A stretch of DNA of 64,000 bases from Chionis minor (lineage: Eukaryota; Chordata; Aves; Charadriiformes; Chionididae): positions 186,001 to 250,000 of the forward strand of contig VZSF01007792.1 of NCBI GenBank assembly GCA_013398295.1, read 5' to 3'. Under the pieces are notes generated by a model that made no database searches, was not told the origin of the DNA, and saw only the letters and a list, made by a program, of their open reading frames with translations. Position 1 is the first letter of the stretch, and each line of letters begins with the position of its first letter. Positions 36,235 through 51,200 of this stretch are shown piece after piece. Position numbers and translations under genes: made by a program.

Positions 36235-39200
36235 CCACACCAAAAACCCTCCACAACCTTTTCCAGACAAAATGAAATTGGTAAAAGTTGGATTACTCCC
36301 CTTTCCTCCCGAGTTCATAAAGGAGCTGAAATAATCCATTGACATTATGAAAGCTCACAAGATTTTACCCACTAGGGAAAATATTTTGCAGGTGAATATG
36401 CTCTTTTACTTTGTAGAAATGGAATTTTCACAGTGGAAGAGAGCTTAAGAGCTACAGTTATTTATGCTGAAATAGGCGCCAGCCTGGCAATATCAAGGTG
36501 GGTCTGCAGGCATGCAAAAGCCAATACGTAATGGCCCTAACAATGTCTTAGGAGCTCCCCCCTTGCCTTTCTTACTGTTCTTATTTTTCTACTGTTTTAC
36601 CAGGGATACCAAGCTCTCTATAACTGGAAAGTAAGGTTTTAGCTGGTAGTAAACTTTAATTGGTTTTCTGAAACTGTCTCCAGCTTTCCCAGCTTATTTG
36701 TCACAACTGTATTTCCCCGAAAGCTGCGCACTGTTTAGTACAAAATTTCCAACACTGTCTTATATCAGTATTATCTGTCTCATTTCATTTAGGTTGGCTG
36801 AAATAAAATACAGAGGCACTGAATTATATATAGCACACCATTTTCATTTCAAGGCCACTGACCTTTCTTTATACCCACTGTTCTGAACTATTTAAGAGCT
36901 GAAGGATTTCATACCACAAATGCTTGCATTGCTGTAGTGAATGTAGCGTCTAGCAGCTAGACAAACACTTCAGCAGTAAGAGGTAGCGTATAAGATATAT
37001 CTTCCCTTTCTTCTCCTTAAATCTCATTTTCCAAAACTAGCTTGATATTGCCAGACACTTCCCAAGTTCAGTTCTGAAAGAACTTTCTTACAGACGTGGC
37101 CTTCAAAGAACAGACACAACCAGCTAAACAGGAGGCAGTAGCAAGAGGAAGGTTTACATTGTCAAATCAACCTGAAATCAGCTGACAGAGCGGTGCCTAA
37201 GTATCTTCAGTAGAGGGGTTAAGATTGACCAGTGCCTTTAAGTCAGGAGTTGTCAGAGGCAAGAACACCTCAGAAAGTGGGATACCATCTAACAAGGCAG
37301 TTTTACCCATGCAGCTCTGAACCAAGTGACAATTACACAGAAACACCAGCTATCCAGTTCTGGAAATCATTCCTCCTGGCAGCTCAAAAGGCCTTGCTTC
37401 TCAGGAAGGTGTGCCTGACATTTTCTTGTACCAGCTCCAGAAAACAGCATATGTATTTCTTTGATATTAATGTCAATACCTATGGCTAGTAGATTTAAGC
37501 ACTTTTCCAGTGGTTTCTGGTGGTGTGGAGGACTGATACAATTGCTCCTGTCTCAGGAAAATGTCATCTGGACATTGTGGCAACAAGGGCAGCATAAAAA
37601 GATCTGTCATTGAAACATTAGCACGTAATTATTAAGTTGTAAACCCTCAGGAAGGATAGCTCTATACTAGTTAATTCCTCCTATCTGAAAGAGCTATTTG
37701 TAAAATCTGAACAAAACCACAGGTAAATAAGATTTTTAATGTATCTACAGTTATCCAAAATCTACATTTACATCTCTCTCATATCAAATTATTTCATAGC
37801 CATAATTATCTCCTAATTATATGTTTATTTCTGAATAGAAATAAGTCCAAGCCACATATAATTATTTCTCTCCTCAGTCACTGGTGCTGAAGAAACCAAC
37901 TTTATAGCATTTAAAGCCACATTGAGATTTTCATACGCCAAAGTTCACACTGAGATATACAAAGCATAGTTCCAAAAGAAAGACTTACTCTGACCCACAA
38001 CAACAAAGTAGGACATTGTGAGAGCCTGACTACTATAAGAACATATCTATATTCAGCTACAACTGAGTGGCTGAATGGATGGTTGATGTTCTGAAATGAT
38101 TCTATCGTGTTGAGCCCCTGTAAAGATATTGGAAACCATTGCCGTCATTGTTTGGAATGAGAAATATTTTGCATTTTTGTTAGTACAATATGACATACGA
38201 TGGTCTAACATGATGGCTCAGAGCAGTGGAGATCTGACTTAGCACAGGCTGCAGGAATGAGAACTAAGCTGTAATAGCATGCTTTATCTTTCTTGACAGG
38301 CAGCAGGGCCTTCTACAAATGTTGTTCCACTACTACTGTATGAGACACTTCAAATAGATTTCCCAGTCCTGGTGTAGCTGATTTTTATGAATTGACATTA
38401 CCTAGGCTATTATGCAAGAAGAAAAGCTACTCTGTAGTTACTGCTGAAAGCTAGCTTTCTGTTCTCTTGTTGCCCCACAATCAGCCATAACCACTTTCAA
38501 AGTCTGTTTTCTTGAGTATGCAGAACACTCACTATTATTATTAACTGACCTAACACTGATCTAGGCTGTGTTGCTGCCTAATGGGCTGAGTCAGAGAGAA
38601 GGGAGCTAATTATCAGAGGAGGGAGAACAGAGATTAAAGAGATAATATTGGAAAAATAATGTTGAAGAGCAATAGCCTGGGAAAACAAGATAGATACCTA
38701 GAGAAAGGAAATCAGGAGGGCTGCTTTGAGTTAAAAATAATTCTGCCACTATTAGGAAATCTGCTATAGCATCTTATCAACACATTTCTTAATATCAAAG
38801 AGACTAGAGAGTCTGGTTTTACATATAAAAATATCCTTCTGTTTCATCAACATAGTACATTGTGGGGGGAAAAAAAAAGCGAAACCCTCACAAATTTGTA
38901 ACTTAAAATGCCACAGAAAAATACTTCTTTTGAAGCCCTTCAACATATACTTAATGCGCAATACAACGTCATAGGAAGCATCAAAAAGAATATTTGCAGC
39001 ATGGAACAAATGAAAGGAACAGAATTAAGACTGGGTTGGTAGCATAAGTACGGCTGAGTGACAATGACAAAGGATTATACACAGCAGAAGGGAGCAGACT
39101 AGGTCCCTAACTAGTTCACATCCAGATGTTTTAATATTTAGATTCCTTTCAAAGGTGTAGAACGTTTTTAAAGAAAATGTGATTTTTATTGAAGGAGAGG

Positions 39201-42200
39201 GACATAACTGAGAGCAGGAGAATAAGTAGAAGCAGCCCTTAGGTGGATGCCGCCTGAAACAGATTTTTAGTCTTTGTTCCTTTTCACTGAAATTGCTGCC
39301 TCCAACTCAGCTGGGAATTAAACAGACATACATGAACACAGAGACAACATACAAACACACAGAGGATACTGTAAATAGCTGCAGTCACAGGTGTCATTCC
39401 AAAGCATACAGAAGGACCTTACTTGCTTTGTGAGCAAGTTAACCACGTTGAGGAACAAAATCACAATCCATTTGCCAGCTATTAAACTCAAAACAAAAAA
39501 GTTTCTTTAGCCCAAACAATATAAAAGCACAATTAAAAAATAAAATAAAAAAGCAGTATTAGGTTTAATCTACTCCGGGGTCATAGCTAAAATATCCTTC
39601 TTCTGATTTCAGTTAGTCCTCTTCCATTTATCAGCTATCCACTTTTAGACACAGTGTCCCTGGAATCTCTTTATCTATCTAAGCCTTTCTCCACACACAA
39701 AACTTGTATTGCCTGGTGATTCTGATGTAATAAAATGGTATAAACTCCCGCTTCATCAACATATAGACGTACTTCTCCTGCACACATGCATATATGCTTT
39801 TATCTGTGCAGTTCCATGCCACTGGGAATGAAAACCTGTATGTCAGTGGTATAACTACATTCACAGGTATGAATTATTTCAGTTAGTATCACTAAAAAAA
39901 AAACCCAAACAATCGTACTGTAACCTTAATGAGCTATACCAGAATACAATGTATACAGACCACCTTAGGTCACATGAAGTTATGTATATGAAGAAATGTA
40001 TCTTAAAACAACAAAATTTCATTTTCCAGAAAAGTGAGGAAAGAATTAATTCTGCTGAAAAATAACACAGGAAAACAATAATGCCATAACAACTGATTTG
40101 TTTACAGAAATCTTCTAAAATGGAATAACTTCATAATAAGAAGTCAAAGCACAGTTCTAGAGAGACCAGTAATGACAATGGTTATTAAATACTTAGGAAG
40201 AGGTAAATTTCGTAAATCCAGAAAAATACAATATTATGTAATATTGGCAATACTACTTGGACACCACGTGCCTCGATAGTCTAATATGCTGGATAGATGG
40301 AACTTTGACTGACAACAGCTTAATGCCATCTTCAGCTTAAGTCCAGCAGTCCAGGAAAATATGCAAACCACATTTTCACATTTCTCAGTTATAACTTCTA
40401 TGTAATTATGATGTTCTTGGCAGATTTCCTATTTTCACTTACATATGATTCTTGGAGTATTGGATTCCTATAGCACAGTACAGCACACAAATCTTTTCAT
40501 GTTTGATCTTCCATTCACTTGTAGAGCAGAGGTTTGCTGAAAGCAGGATCAAAGATTACTCAACTTTTTTCCTTTCCTATTTTCCCTGATGACAATTCCA
40601 CACTAGCAATTTTTTTTGTTGTGCAACAAATTAACTTGTGCTAGTCAACACGTGATCTGAATTTGTGTAGCTAATTAGCAAAATGTCTACAGGTGCACAG
40701 CAAACTAAGCAACACATATTTCAATTTTCCAATAATACTAAAATTCGAATAAACTGAGAGAAATCAAGCTCTCAGAGGCAGTGCAAATTCAGTCTCCTGA
40801 ATCTCACTATTTTGCATTGATATTATTAAAATAGGCTTCATACAACATGACTGTAGTTTGCATTAGTTTTTTACCGGTTTTCTCAGAATGCAAAATGTGA
40901 AGGTTGAGACGGTTGTAAGTAATCATTTTATAGTTATATAGTCTGTGTTGACTTTTGCACACGTGCACTCATAATTAAAAAGCAGAAAACTGGGGATTTA
41001 TTGTTTCAGTAGCTGGAACAGAATAGTGAAAACTGATTTGGTTCTGGTTATCTGGCAACAAAATCCGGTGGTTCTGAATGACTCTTAGGTGAGAAGCCAG
41101 CTTTTATAGATATTATCCAAGTATAAATAAGCACTGTAAACAGACTCAGGAAAAATGTATTGTGGATGAACCTACTAATGCACTTTTAAAAGGAGATCAC
41201 AAGAAAAGCTAAATAAGTTTTACTGTCTCTTTCAACTGTAACATTCTCGGATCCCTAGTAAGCTATAAAATCATGACATTTGGTAGCTTGCTTTCAGCAT
41301 TTTTGATGTGTTTCAATGAATAGTACAGTCCTGTAACAGGAGTATATCTTGTTCAGATCTATATTACTGCTACAAATAGAGAAATATTAAAAAGGAAGAG
41401 GGAGAGGAAAAAAGAAATGTGATAAAATGTAAATTACATGAAATAATAAATCAAAGACCTAAAGCCTGACATTTAGATTTCTGGTGGTCCATATGTTTTA
41501 CATATTATGAAACCATCATCATAAACAATTCGTGCTAAAGAATACAATTCACATTCTTCCTAAACCATCCTATCTCATTTGTTTACAGTTTCCTTCTCAA
41601 AAGCTTCATTAAATTGAAGACAGCACGAGCAAGTTGAAACAATTCATAAAGAAAAAAAGATCTCTATTAAATAATGTCAACATCAAAGGCAACAATAAGT
41701 AATCTCCTGCAAAGGGAAGGCTGTGAAAGCATCTTTTGAGCTGCTTAAAAACTGGCAATTATCAATTTCATTTTGACATGAATGAGAGGGAGGAATGTTC
41801 TGTACATGCTTTAATCTTCTAACATATATTTTATAACAAAAAAAATTCAAAACACCTTAAGATATTTTTGGTGAATATTTAACTAAGACTCTACTAGCAC
41901 AAACAAGTTTACATCATTGAAAGCATTATGCCTAATGTGTTTGCTTTATCCTTTAGTTTTTATAGAGTCCTACTGTTTTGTTAGCAGGCAACGGTTTAGT
42001 ACTCATTCAGAGAAAAGATGTCAGTTGGGAAGTGGCTACCACTGCATGAAAATAATATAGTACGCAGCCTTCTCCAGGGCTAGGTCTGAGGTGCTGTTCC
42101 AAAAGATAGTGTCAGGGAAGAGAAGCACCAATGCTCTGCCAATAGCAGACCTCTTTCCGAAGAGTTCCAGCAATCAGAAAAGATGGAATGAGATAAAGAC

Positions 42201-45200
42201 CACAGGGCAGTCTTCATTGAAGACTAAAGGAGTCTGAAGGACTTGGCTTATTTGGCCCATTATGAAGAGTGGGACCACTGCTTCAGAAAGCAGCAGTCTT
42301 TTTCACAAGCGCAGATTTATCACAGTGTGCATGGGCAATTGGACTGCTCACGTCACAAAGGGAAAACATTAGTGTACAGCCTTTCCTTGTCACTATAAGG
42401 CCCGCTCCTCTACAGAGTTTAATAATGTACGCATGAGATATCAGCTATAATAGCTGATACTTCATTATTCACAAGACACTCTATTGAAGCGGATCTATCC
42501 CATGCACAGACCAGCTGATACAATTTTTTTTCATCTTTTAATCTTTTATGATTATAGTAGAATGAAAAACAGAGGGAAAAGCAAATGACACCTCTTTGTT
42601 TTACATGCAATTCTAGTCACTAGTTTATAACTATATCCTTTTTTGTTTCCACTTTTGTTCTTATCTACAGAAGAAGAATAATCCGAAGCAAAGATATTAA
42701 TGATAGTTACCTAGAAGATTTTTATATTTCAAGAATGTTTTATTAAAATTATGGACAAATAGGTCAAATGTTCATAAACTTAACACAGAATAAAATAACT
42801 GTAAATAAAAATAAAAATTATTAATTTCCAATTAGGGGGGCATTAAAGACCACCATAGACATTGCGCATCTTTCACAAGTTGTTGTTTAACACAGGTTTT
42901 GCCTGCTTTCTAATTATATTAAGGGAGATTAATATCAAAGGTACCAGCGCCATTCTATTTCCTCTGCAGATTCATGTTCATATAATACAGAAGACTTCCA
43001 TAGCAAACGTGTTTCTGAAAAGCTGATGGGATTTCTTCAAAAATTCAAAAGATACCCCAGACATATTTAGTCTATTGGGAGTTTAGAAGGAAAGAATTTA
43101 CTGTGATGGGAAAAAGTGGTGTTCAGCTCACAGTCAGATCTGGGATGATTTACTTAAGCCTTTTGAAAAGCTCACGTCTAAAAGCTGCTCTCTTTTTTTT
43201 CAGGCTTTATCAGGTGATTTAATAATGTGTATTATCTTTTTCTACGAGCCTCACTAAGTGAAGGGTATCAAACAGGCCTTGCACTTCAACCATTGCTTAA
43301 GGGGAAGTATCCTGAACGTCACTATGCTTTTCGTTTGACATTCAAAACGGGTAAGATTACTTCAGTATGAGAGCACAATTAGCACAACAGAGCTCTTTGC
43401 AGAGAACAGCCACACATTTCTTGATCAGTTAACATCATTGCTTTTCAAAACCTCAGAATTTTGAGTTTATTATGGTACATTTACATAGGACTAAAATTGT
43501 TTCAGGATGCTTTTTGCTTAATGATGCAAAGTTTGTAAGGACACATAATACCCTTACAACAGCTGAGAAGATCCTCTTTCTCCATTTTTTTCTGAATCTG
43601 GAAAGTTATGCTTGCAGAAGGAAAAGCTCAATACAGTTACTTTGCCAATGTATATTCAGAAATGCAGCTTATGTTCTCATAGTTTGTGTATATACATCCC
43701 ACACGCTGTGTGGGGAGGTCAATTCAAGTCAAAAGCTGCTGTGCTATTTAAACCATGTTTAATATGCCTTAAAAACCTCATTTTATTTAAATCAAATTTG
43801 TGACCACTGTATGATCCAGGTCAAGAATCATCAGCCACTCAACATTCTCTTATAAACACATTCAGTTTTCAACCATTTTGTCTTTAACTCCCTCTATATA
43901 ATTACCTCCTCCTTATTTCTATGCACACTAATTGATTCTCTAAGGATCTACATTTCTATTTTATGACATAGGCAAGATAAAATGGAAAAATACAACAAAT
44001 CCTGAGGTTTTCCTAGATCTCGCTCTGCTTCCTACAGTATTCAGTGCTACTACTTTCACAGCTCGAACTGCTATTTACAGATATTATTATTAATACCATT
44101 TATAAGTATGAATCTTGCAAAAGTTACACCACGTAGCCCTTCTGTTCTCCAAGTTTAGCCACTTGTGGATTAGGAATGAATTGTTTTAAGAAAAACACTA
44201 AAGACAGCAAAAATGTACTGCAGTAGTCACAACATATGGATGAAATATCAAATGTTGGCAGGCTTAGAGTAAATAGTGATTTTGATTTTTTTTATTTTTT
44301 TAAGTAGTAGCTACCAGACTGAGAGAGGTAGTGTCTTTATAGATTTCACATGAAAATAAAGAGGGTAAAAAACTGGATCCTGTAAGTAACAAATTTATCA
44401 GTGTTCTCTTTCACTTGTTACTGACTCTGACATTATGTCTATACCGGGGTCCCATTTTCACTTTCTTTTGTGTAATTATTTATAGAAGTGTAGAACTTTG
44501 TACACCCTTTACATTGATGTGGATGCTTAGGGTAGGTGGATGTACAGTTGCAGAAAATATTTTTGTCACTAAATTACCTAATCTATTCCCAAATACAAGT
44601 GAGAAAATAGGTTGAAATCAGACAAAGATGCACAGTATATAGCTCTATATACTCCTAGTTTGAATAAAAAACATTCAAAGATGGAGGAAAACCTTTTGCA
44701 GTATTTATGTATAGTACAGCAGGAGCACTGCAGACTCTTCCATGCTGCCTGGCCAGCATGTCTGTTTCTCACTTAGGAGACTAGAAAAGTTCCATCTCTT
44801 GGGCTATTTAATCCTCAGCTGCTTTGCCAAGATCACCAGCAAAGCTATCAATTATCACATCACAAAAAGAGAGTGAACAACCATCCTGCAGAAGCTGGCA
44901 TAAAACCATCAACTCTTTTCACATACCTCTTCATAGCTATCAGATGGTAGTAGTTTTGGGTTGCTACTGAATTAAATATTTTAAGTGCTCAATTTGGGGG
45001 GGCGGAGGGGGCCACGGGGAGAAAAACTTAGTCACAATGATGTCACAAGGTCTTACTAGAACTCTATTCCATGACATTATCCAAAGCTCTGATGGTTCCC
45101 ATATTTAGACATATCAGATTCTCTTGTTAGTGCAGTATCCCAATGCTTCACATTAATTTTTAGGTGGGAGCCCAATGGGTCAGTGCCAGCAAGCATGCTA

Positions 45201-48200
45201 ACGCTTGTTCACCGGAATCCACAGTGCTGGCGAACATTTCACTGAAACTCTACTTAAGGGTCTCAAGTGTATTTCAGCACACTCAGGGTATTAGAGCTTT
45301 ATATCATTTGAAAGAATCCTTTATTTTTAGTGCTAAATCAACAAAGCTGTTAGTGTCATTTTCAGTCAAACTGTCATCTACTGGGAATTCAAAATTACAC
45401 TCAGCTGCAAACTATTGACACTCCTCTTAACAAAAAAATGTTTTTAATAAATCTTTACATTAGCCTATGAGATAAAAAAATCTTTACCATGAAATATACA
45501 AGTGTATAAGTGTTTTATGAAAGTTTTATTAACTTTACAAAAGAAGAATTGGCAGTGAACCATGAACATCCTGTACTCCTAACACGTGGTTATAAATTAC
45601 ATGTTCTTTCCAATAACATCTGAAAAAGAGACTGTAATTTAAATTTCAAAACCACTTGGCATACCTACTATATAGTGCTGACATGAAGTAAAGGGAGGAT
45701 CTGGAGAGACTCAAACAAAGAGTGAAAATATAAAGACATCCTTAGCTAAAAAGCTGCTGATGAATACAATTCCTTTCCAGCTGGACAGGGATCAAGTACT
45801 TGCTTGTCATATCATTCAATGCACTGTTCAATCAGGGATTCTTCCTTTCAACAAAAAGAAAACTTAAGTGCTGCTAATCATCCCTTGTAGAACTTTATCT
45901 TGCAGATACCTTCTTTATGTCAGGATTTCTCAATGACCATTGCCAACAGCAGAAGGATCAAAGTTGTTATTAAACAAAAATGCAAACATGCCTTCACTGA
46001 TGGGGAAAAGCAGTTATCTTGTGTTCTCACATACAAGATTTGCAGCTACTAGCAGCTTAATGATATTTAGCGTGAAGTAAAAAAAAAAAATATCTGTATG
46101 AAGACTCTGAAGAATATCTATAGAAAACATTTTTCTTTCCATTTCTAGATAACTGACTGCACAATATAACCTATTTATTCTGACTTCCTGTAGTAAGACA
46201 CATGCCACTACATCCATTTAAGTACGTACTTTAAAACGATAACTTATTCAAAACTGACTTTTTTGAATAGACCTGCTGTTTGTTGTGCCACATAGCAAAC
46301 TATTCTCTCGAATGCTATGGTATTTTCAAGTCCTAGAAATGCCTTTAATAGACAATGCATATGTTTACAAGCAATGTAAATTTTCTGCAAGCAGACTGGG
46401 TAAGTAATTTTATGCAACTCATCCTCACAGTGCTGTCTGGATAAAACTGGTTTTTCTGCCTCCCAGTAGTATGTGAAAACCCAGAGAGAAGCTAGCTGCC
46501 AGTTAGCTTAGTGGCTTGAATGAAATGCAAGCCTATAGAGAGAAAGCCAAGCCGCAAATAATCATGCAACATCAAGATTCCTTAAGACCAGTCCTTAGCA
46601 CAAAGCAAATACAAGAGCACTCTGAGAAGAGCAAGTGAGAAATGAAAAAGCCACCCCCCCAAAAAAAAAGACAAAAAATTCTAAGATTAAAAAAACCCCA
46701 CCAATGCTGCACAGCTCTTGTGACAAAACTAAGACCGCCAACAACATTTTCTAATACCGCATTTACCAATTCTCCTGAAATTTCGGTAATACCCAAGTGC
46801 AGATCTACTTTTGTAAGAAAAGGGGAAAAAGGTCAGAATGGTGAGTAAAAAGGACTTTATTTACAAAACTTCAAACAGATTTGGCAGGCAATTCTAACTT
46901 TCTCCAGACCTACAGTGAAGTAGTATGTTCTTAGAACTGTGAAACATCTAGTCTGACATTTGAGAAAGTACCAGGAGACAAGACTAGCTCATTGGACAGT
47001 TTCGGTCAGGTAGAAAAACAAATCATAGAAAGAAAATTAGTATTAACTCTGAGAAGCCCGTTTGAAGAAGTGATCAGCACGTAGTAAAACTAGTCCAGAA
47101 GTCCTAATCCATGCTATGGTGGCTCAAAAACATTATGCTGGGAGCTGTAACAAAATTCAAATCCATAGCAAGGATTTGTAATAATCTGGAGAACAGCTAC
47201 AGAAAAAGCCTGGACAGCAGTTGAAAATACAGGCAAAACTTTTCCAAAGCTTGTGTATATGAGAGACTTGTGATCCATAAAGAAATCAGAAATATTATTC
47301 CTAGCTGACTAGATTCTAATGAGGTAGAAAACTGAAATATAATCATCAAAATGGATCCTGATGTTTATAGTCCTGCAAATAACTGATGTTTATATGCATT
47401 ACTTGTTCTGAAGAAGAAAAATAATAGCTCAATTTCAAAACGTGTTTTTAGAAATGCATACTAATCAAAGAGTTGAAGAAGGCAGTGTTTTGGTCTGTAA
47501 TATTTTGCTCAACTTCAAAATTGCATCAGTGTTGCGAACTATCATTTGTGCAAAAGTGCTTAAGAAAGTGTGCTCCCTCTCTTGGATGACTCACATTAAG
47601 GCAGGAATTAGAGGAAAAATATTCAGAAGATGCGATTCACAAAAGTTGATCTAGTAACAGAAATAAAGTTTTTGGTGTCTTAATTGAATTATAGGGCCAA
47701 CAGAAATAAAACTGGATGTTAATGCTATTGATATAGGACAGTAGTACAGTAGCATGAATTAAAATGATAACAGTGAAATAAAATATGTAGATATTACTCA
47801 ACCAAAATACTCTGCAATTCTGAAACACTTTTTTGTGGTTTTGTTCAAATACATAGCTAAAAGAGGAGAAAAAAGTTGGAATTTTCTCAGAATATAATTC
47901 CTCCGGCCTTGCTAGTTGCAGTGGTACCGCATTTTCCACCAGAGGACCCAGTCATTTTGCTTACTGAGTACTGCTTTTTTTCAGACCACGTATGCTTCTG
48001 TCTTGAGCTCATTACAAGTTTAATTCTGTATTATTGTTAGAATAATATATGTTGTTAAAGTTAGCACTGTTCAAATAGCACTGGAACAATGATGTAAGAT
48101 TATAAAAACTGAACACAGCACTAATTTATTTAACTATTTAAATTACACTCAATCTGTATACAAAAGGCAGTATTTCTTTATTTCCTGAAAAATCAGTCCT

Positions 48201-51200
48201 ACGTTTCTCTCATTTCCAATCTATTAAATTAATTTCATATTTGCTCACATAGTCTTCATGGCTGAGGACATAGTTTGACAATGCAAAGATGATGGCAGCA
48301 AAACCGACTGAAATGGTTTTTATACAAATATTCCACTTCTGAGCTGTGGTGTTAAAACTCTTTTTTAGACTGCTTTGAGGTGAATTAGGTAATTGATATA
48401 GACTACAAAAGGAAGAAAACCCAAGGTACTGAAATAACTGAGGGGAAAGGGGAACTGCTTAAGCTAAATGACTGTACCATGGCTTCACTAAGACTATCAT
48501 TGTGGCTTTCTCTTTTTAAAGCTGTCATAAACTGCATTGAAACAATCAACACGGTTCACACTGGCTAGTGTGTCTAGCTTTCATTAGAGAGCAATGACAT
48601 TTAGTCTTTGCTAGACTGCAAGGGAACAATTTGCAACTGCATTAACATGAAAAAATGTGTTGAGTTTAATTTTTATTCCTACGATATTTAAATTTTATTT
48701 TCTGTCTCTTCATTTGTAAGAAAAACAGAATAAAACAATATATACATAAAATAGAACAAAGCATAACAATAAACCATGACTTGAAATCTTTGTTACAAGA
48801 AGATTTAGATGCTAAAAATTATCTGCCCTTGACTGAAGACCTTGGAACCTTTGACCAAATAAATTAATTTTTCCAGTTCTGAATAAGTGATGTTCTCTAC
48901 AAAGTAGAACTTGCCCTTCTATGAAATGTGTTAAAGGAAAATATCATACATATAGTGAGAATGTTGGATTACAAGGGCATGATGTTAATCATAGCAGATC
49001 ACAGTGTTATTGCACAGCCAAAAATAAAAGCAGCAAAGACAAGGAGAAACATGTACCATAATTTAAAATAGAACTCCCATGCTTAGAGCAGAATGACGCT
49101 AATGTATTAGACATAAAGAACTTTTGGTAAGTGACCTCTAACAGTTATTATATAAAACATTGTATACAGACTGTTAGAAAAGAGAGTTGTTTAATACAAA
49201 AAACCCCCCGCCTTTTAAAAAATCTTTGGTGGAATGAATACCTTTAAAAACTGTTTAGAAAGAACATGGATAGCTTGAATTATTTGCATAATCTTACTAC
49301 ATTCAATTGTGTGTCTTACAGCCAGGATTATAGTAAAAGCCCCTTGCATTGCTTACATTGTCCTTTGATACTGGTATGTAACACACAGAATAGATCTCTA
49401 TTTATTACGTTTGCATGGCTCAGATTGACAGAACAGGAAATGAAGAAAATGAAATTAAATATGTTCATTATACTGTGAACAAGTTACAAGTAGAACAAAA
49501 AAAGAGAAACATTATTCATGACTTAGCAGTACAACTAATAGTTCTACAGAGGGAAAAGTGCAATAATGAAAAATATATGATTGCAATATTTTTATTAAAT
49601 GTTAAGACAGGTTTTATTTTGGAAGAGGTAGACTATAACCACTTCTACAAGTGATAAATAAGCAAATTCTATACTCAGTCACATGAAACTTACCTTGCAA
49701 AAGAAAATGGAAATATTGTAAAACCTGTTCTCATTTAAAAAAAGTAAACAATATAGTCACAAAAGGCCTTAGGAAAGCAAAGGGTCAGAAAATGCAAGCG
49801 CTATGATCTTGGGGTTCAAATTCCATATCTTCACACCTGAAGTTAGCACAGGACCTTTTAGCAATTCTACCACAAAAAATAATAGATAAATGACAATGAA
49901 AACCAAGGGGTCATTACAAAGTTTTGAACTAAGATGAGCTAGATGTTTCCTAGCTCTGAAAGAAATCCTGCCAACATATCAGATTTATGACTATTTCCTT
50001 AGATATGGATATTTCAATATGAACAGGAAGAATGAAAATTATGGGAAACACCAAGAAGCACCCTCCAAGTCTTGACAAGATCACTGCAAATCTGAAGGAG
50101 AAGAAAACGTGGCACAGAATATTCATGGATACAGAAATCACAGAGAATTTACAGTACCACAAGTTAAGTTAACTTTCTAAACAACAACTGTTTTAACGGA
50201 ATAGCTAATTAAGATTCTTGTGTGAAAATTCCTCATCACCCAAACCCACAACAAAACTGTTGTAATATCTTAATGGAAATCTTCTAGGTGAGATTTTTTC
50301 TGATCTCTTATTATGACTTTTAAAAATTTCTTTTTATATCCCTTCAAAGGAAGTGTGTCCAGGACTTCACTATACAAATGGCATCATCCATATACTATAT
50401 ATTTTTGAACTGTTACTAAATACTGAAAAAGATTTAGAATTTATCTATAAGCATTTACATTAGAAAATTTAATCACTATGGCCATTAGCCAATATGTGAG
50501 AGTACTGACTCGAGGAAAATCATTGTTTTAGAATCTTTCAAGGAAAGGTGAAAAATGCCTTGGTAGTTTAAAACTTGGCAACATCAGTGTTCCAAAATGA
50601 AAGTAGGTAAAGAGGGAAAAAAAGCAGCTACAGGTATTCTAGGTGGCCAGACAAAGCTGCTGCATAAAAATGCAAACAAATATTCTGGGGACTTTTTACA
50701 GTTGTTCTGCAAGGAAGTTAATAATGCTTTCCTAAACCCCTGTCTTCTCTCTCAGTGTTAGATCACAGTAGAGCTCAGAACAATTCCTTGTAGGAAACTG
50801 GTTAGCACATCAAGTATCAATGGATACTTTTAGCAGCTCTTAAGTATTTCTAAGTGTAGACCACTCCTGGGTTTCAAAAGGGGTGGGAATAAAACCCTAC
50901 TTCTACAGCACAAAGTGATAAAAGGAAGGACCTTTCAGGAATTCAATTTATAGTTGTGTAGAACAATGAAAGCCATAAAAACAAGTAATCTGCATCAGGA
51001 GGACTCAGAACCATGTCTGGAGACAAGTTCTGTGAAAAGTGAAAGGAACAAAGCCAGACCTACACATGTACTGATCTCTTACATCATTGGCTTGACATGC
51101 ACTTTATTTGATCTCCATGGTATTACTGATTTGAGAGCCTGCCCTCTTCCCATCTGCTGCTTATCACTAAAGATGATAACTTTAATGAAAAATTTACCTC

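Noticed and set aside
49790..49835. GGGGTTCAAATTCC resembling a tRNA T-arm
   Set aside because: The flanking bases do not form the 5-bp T stem and no anticodon or acceptor arms could be placed upstream.
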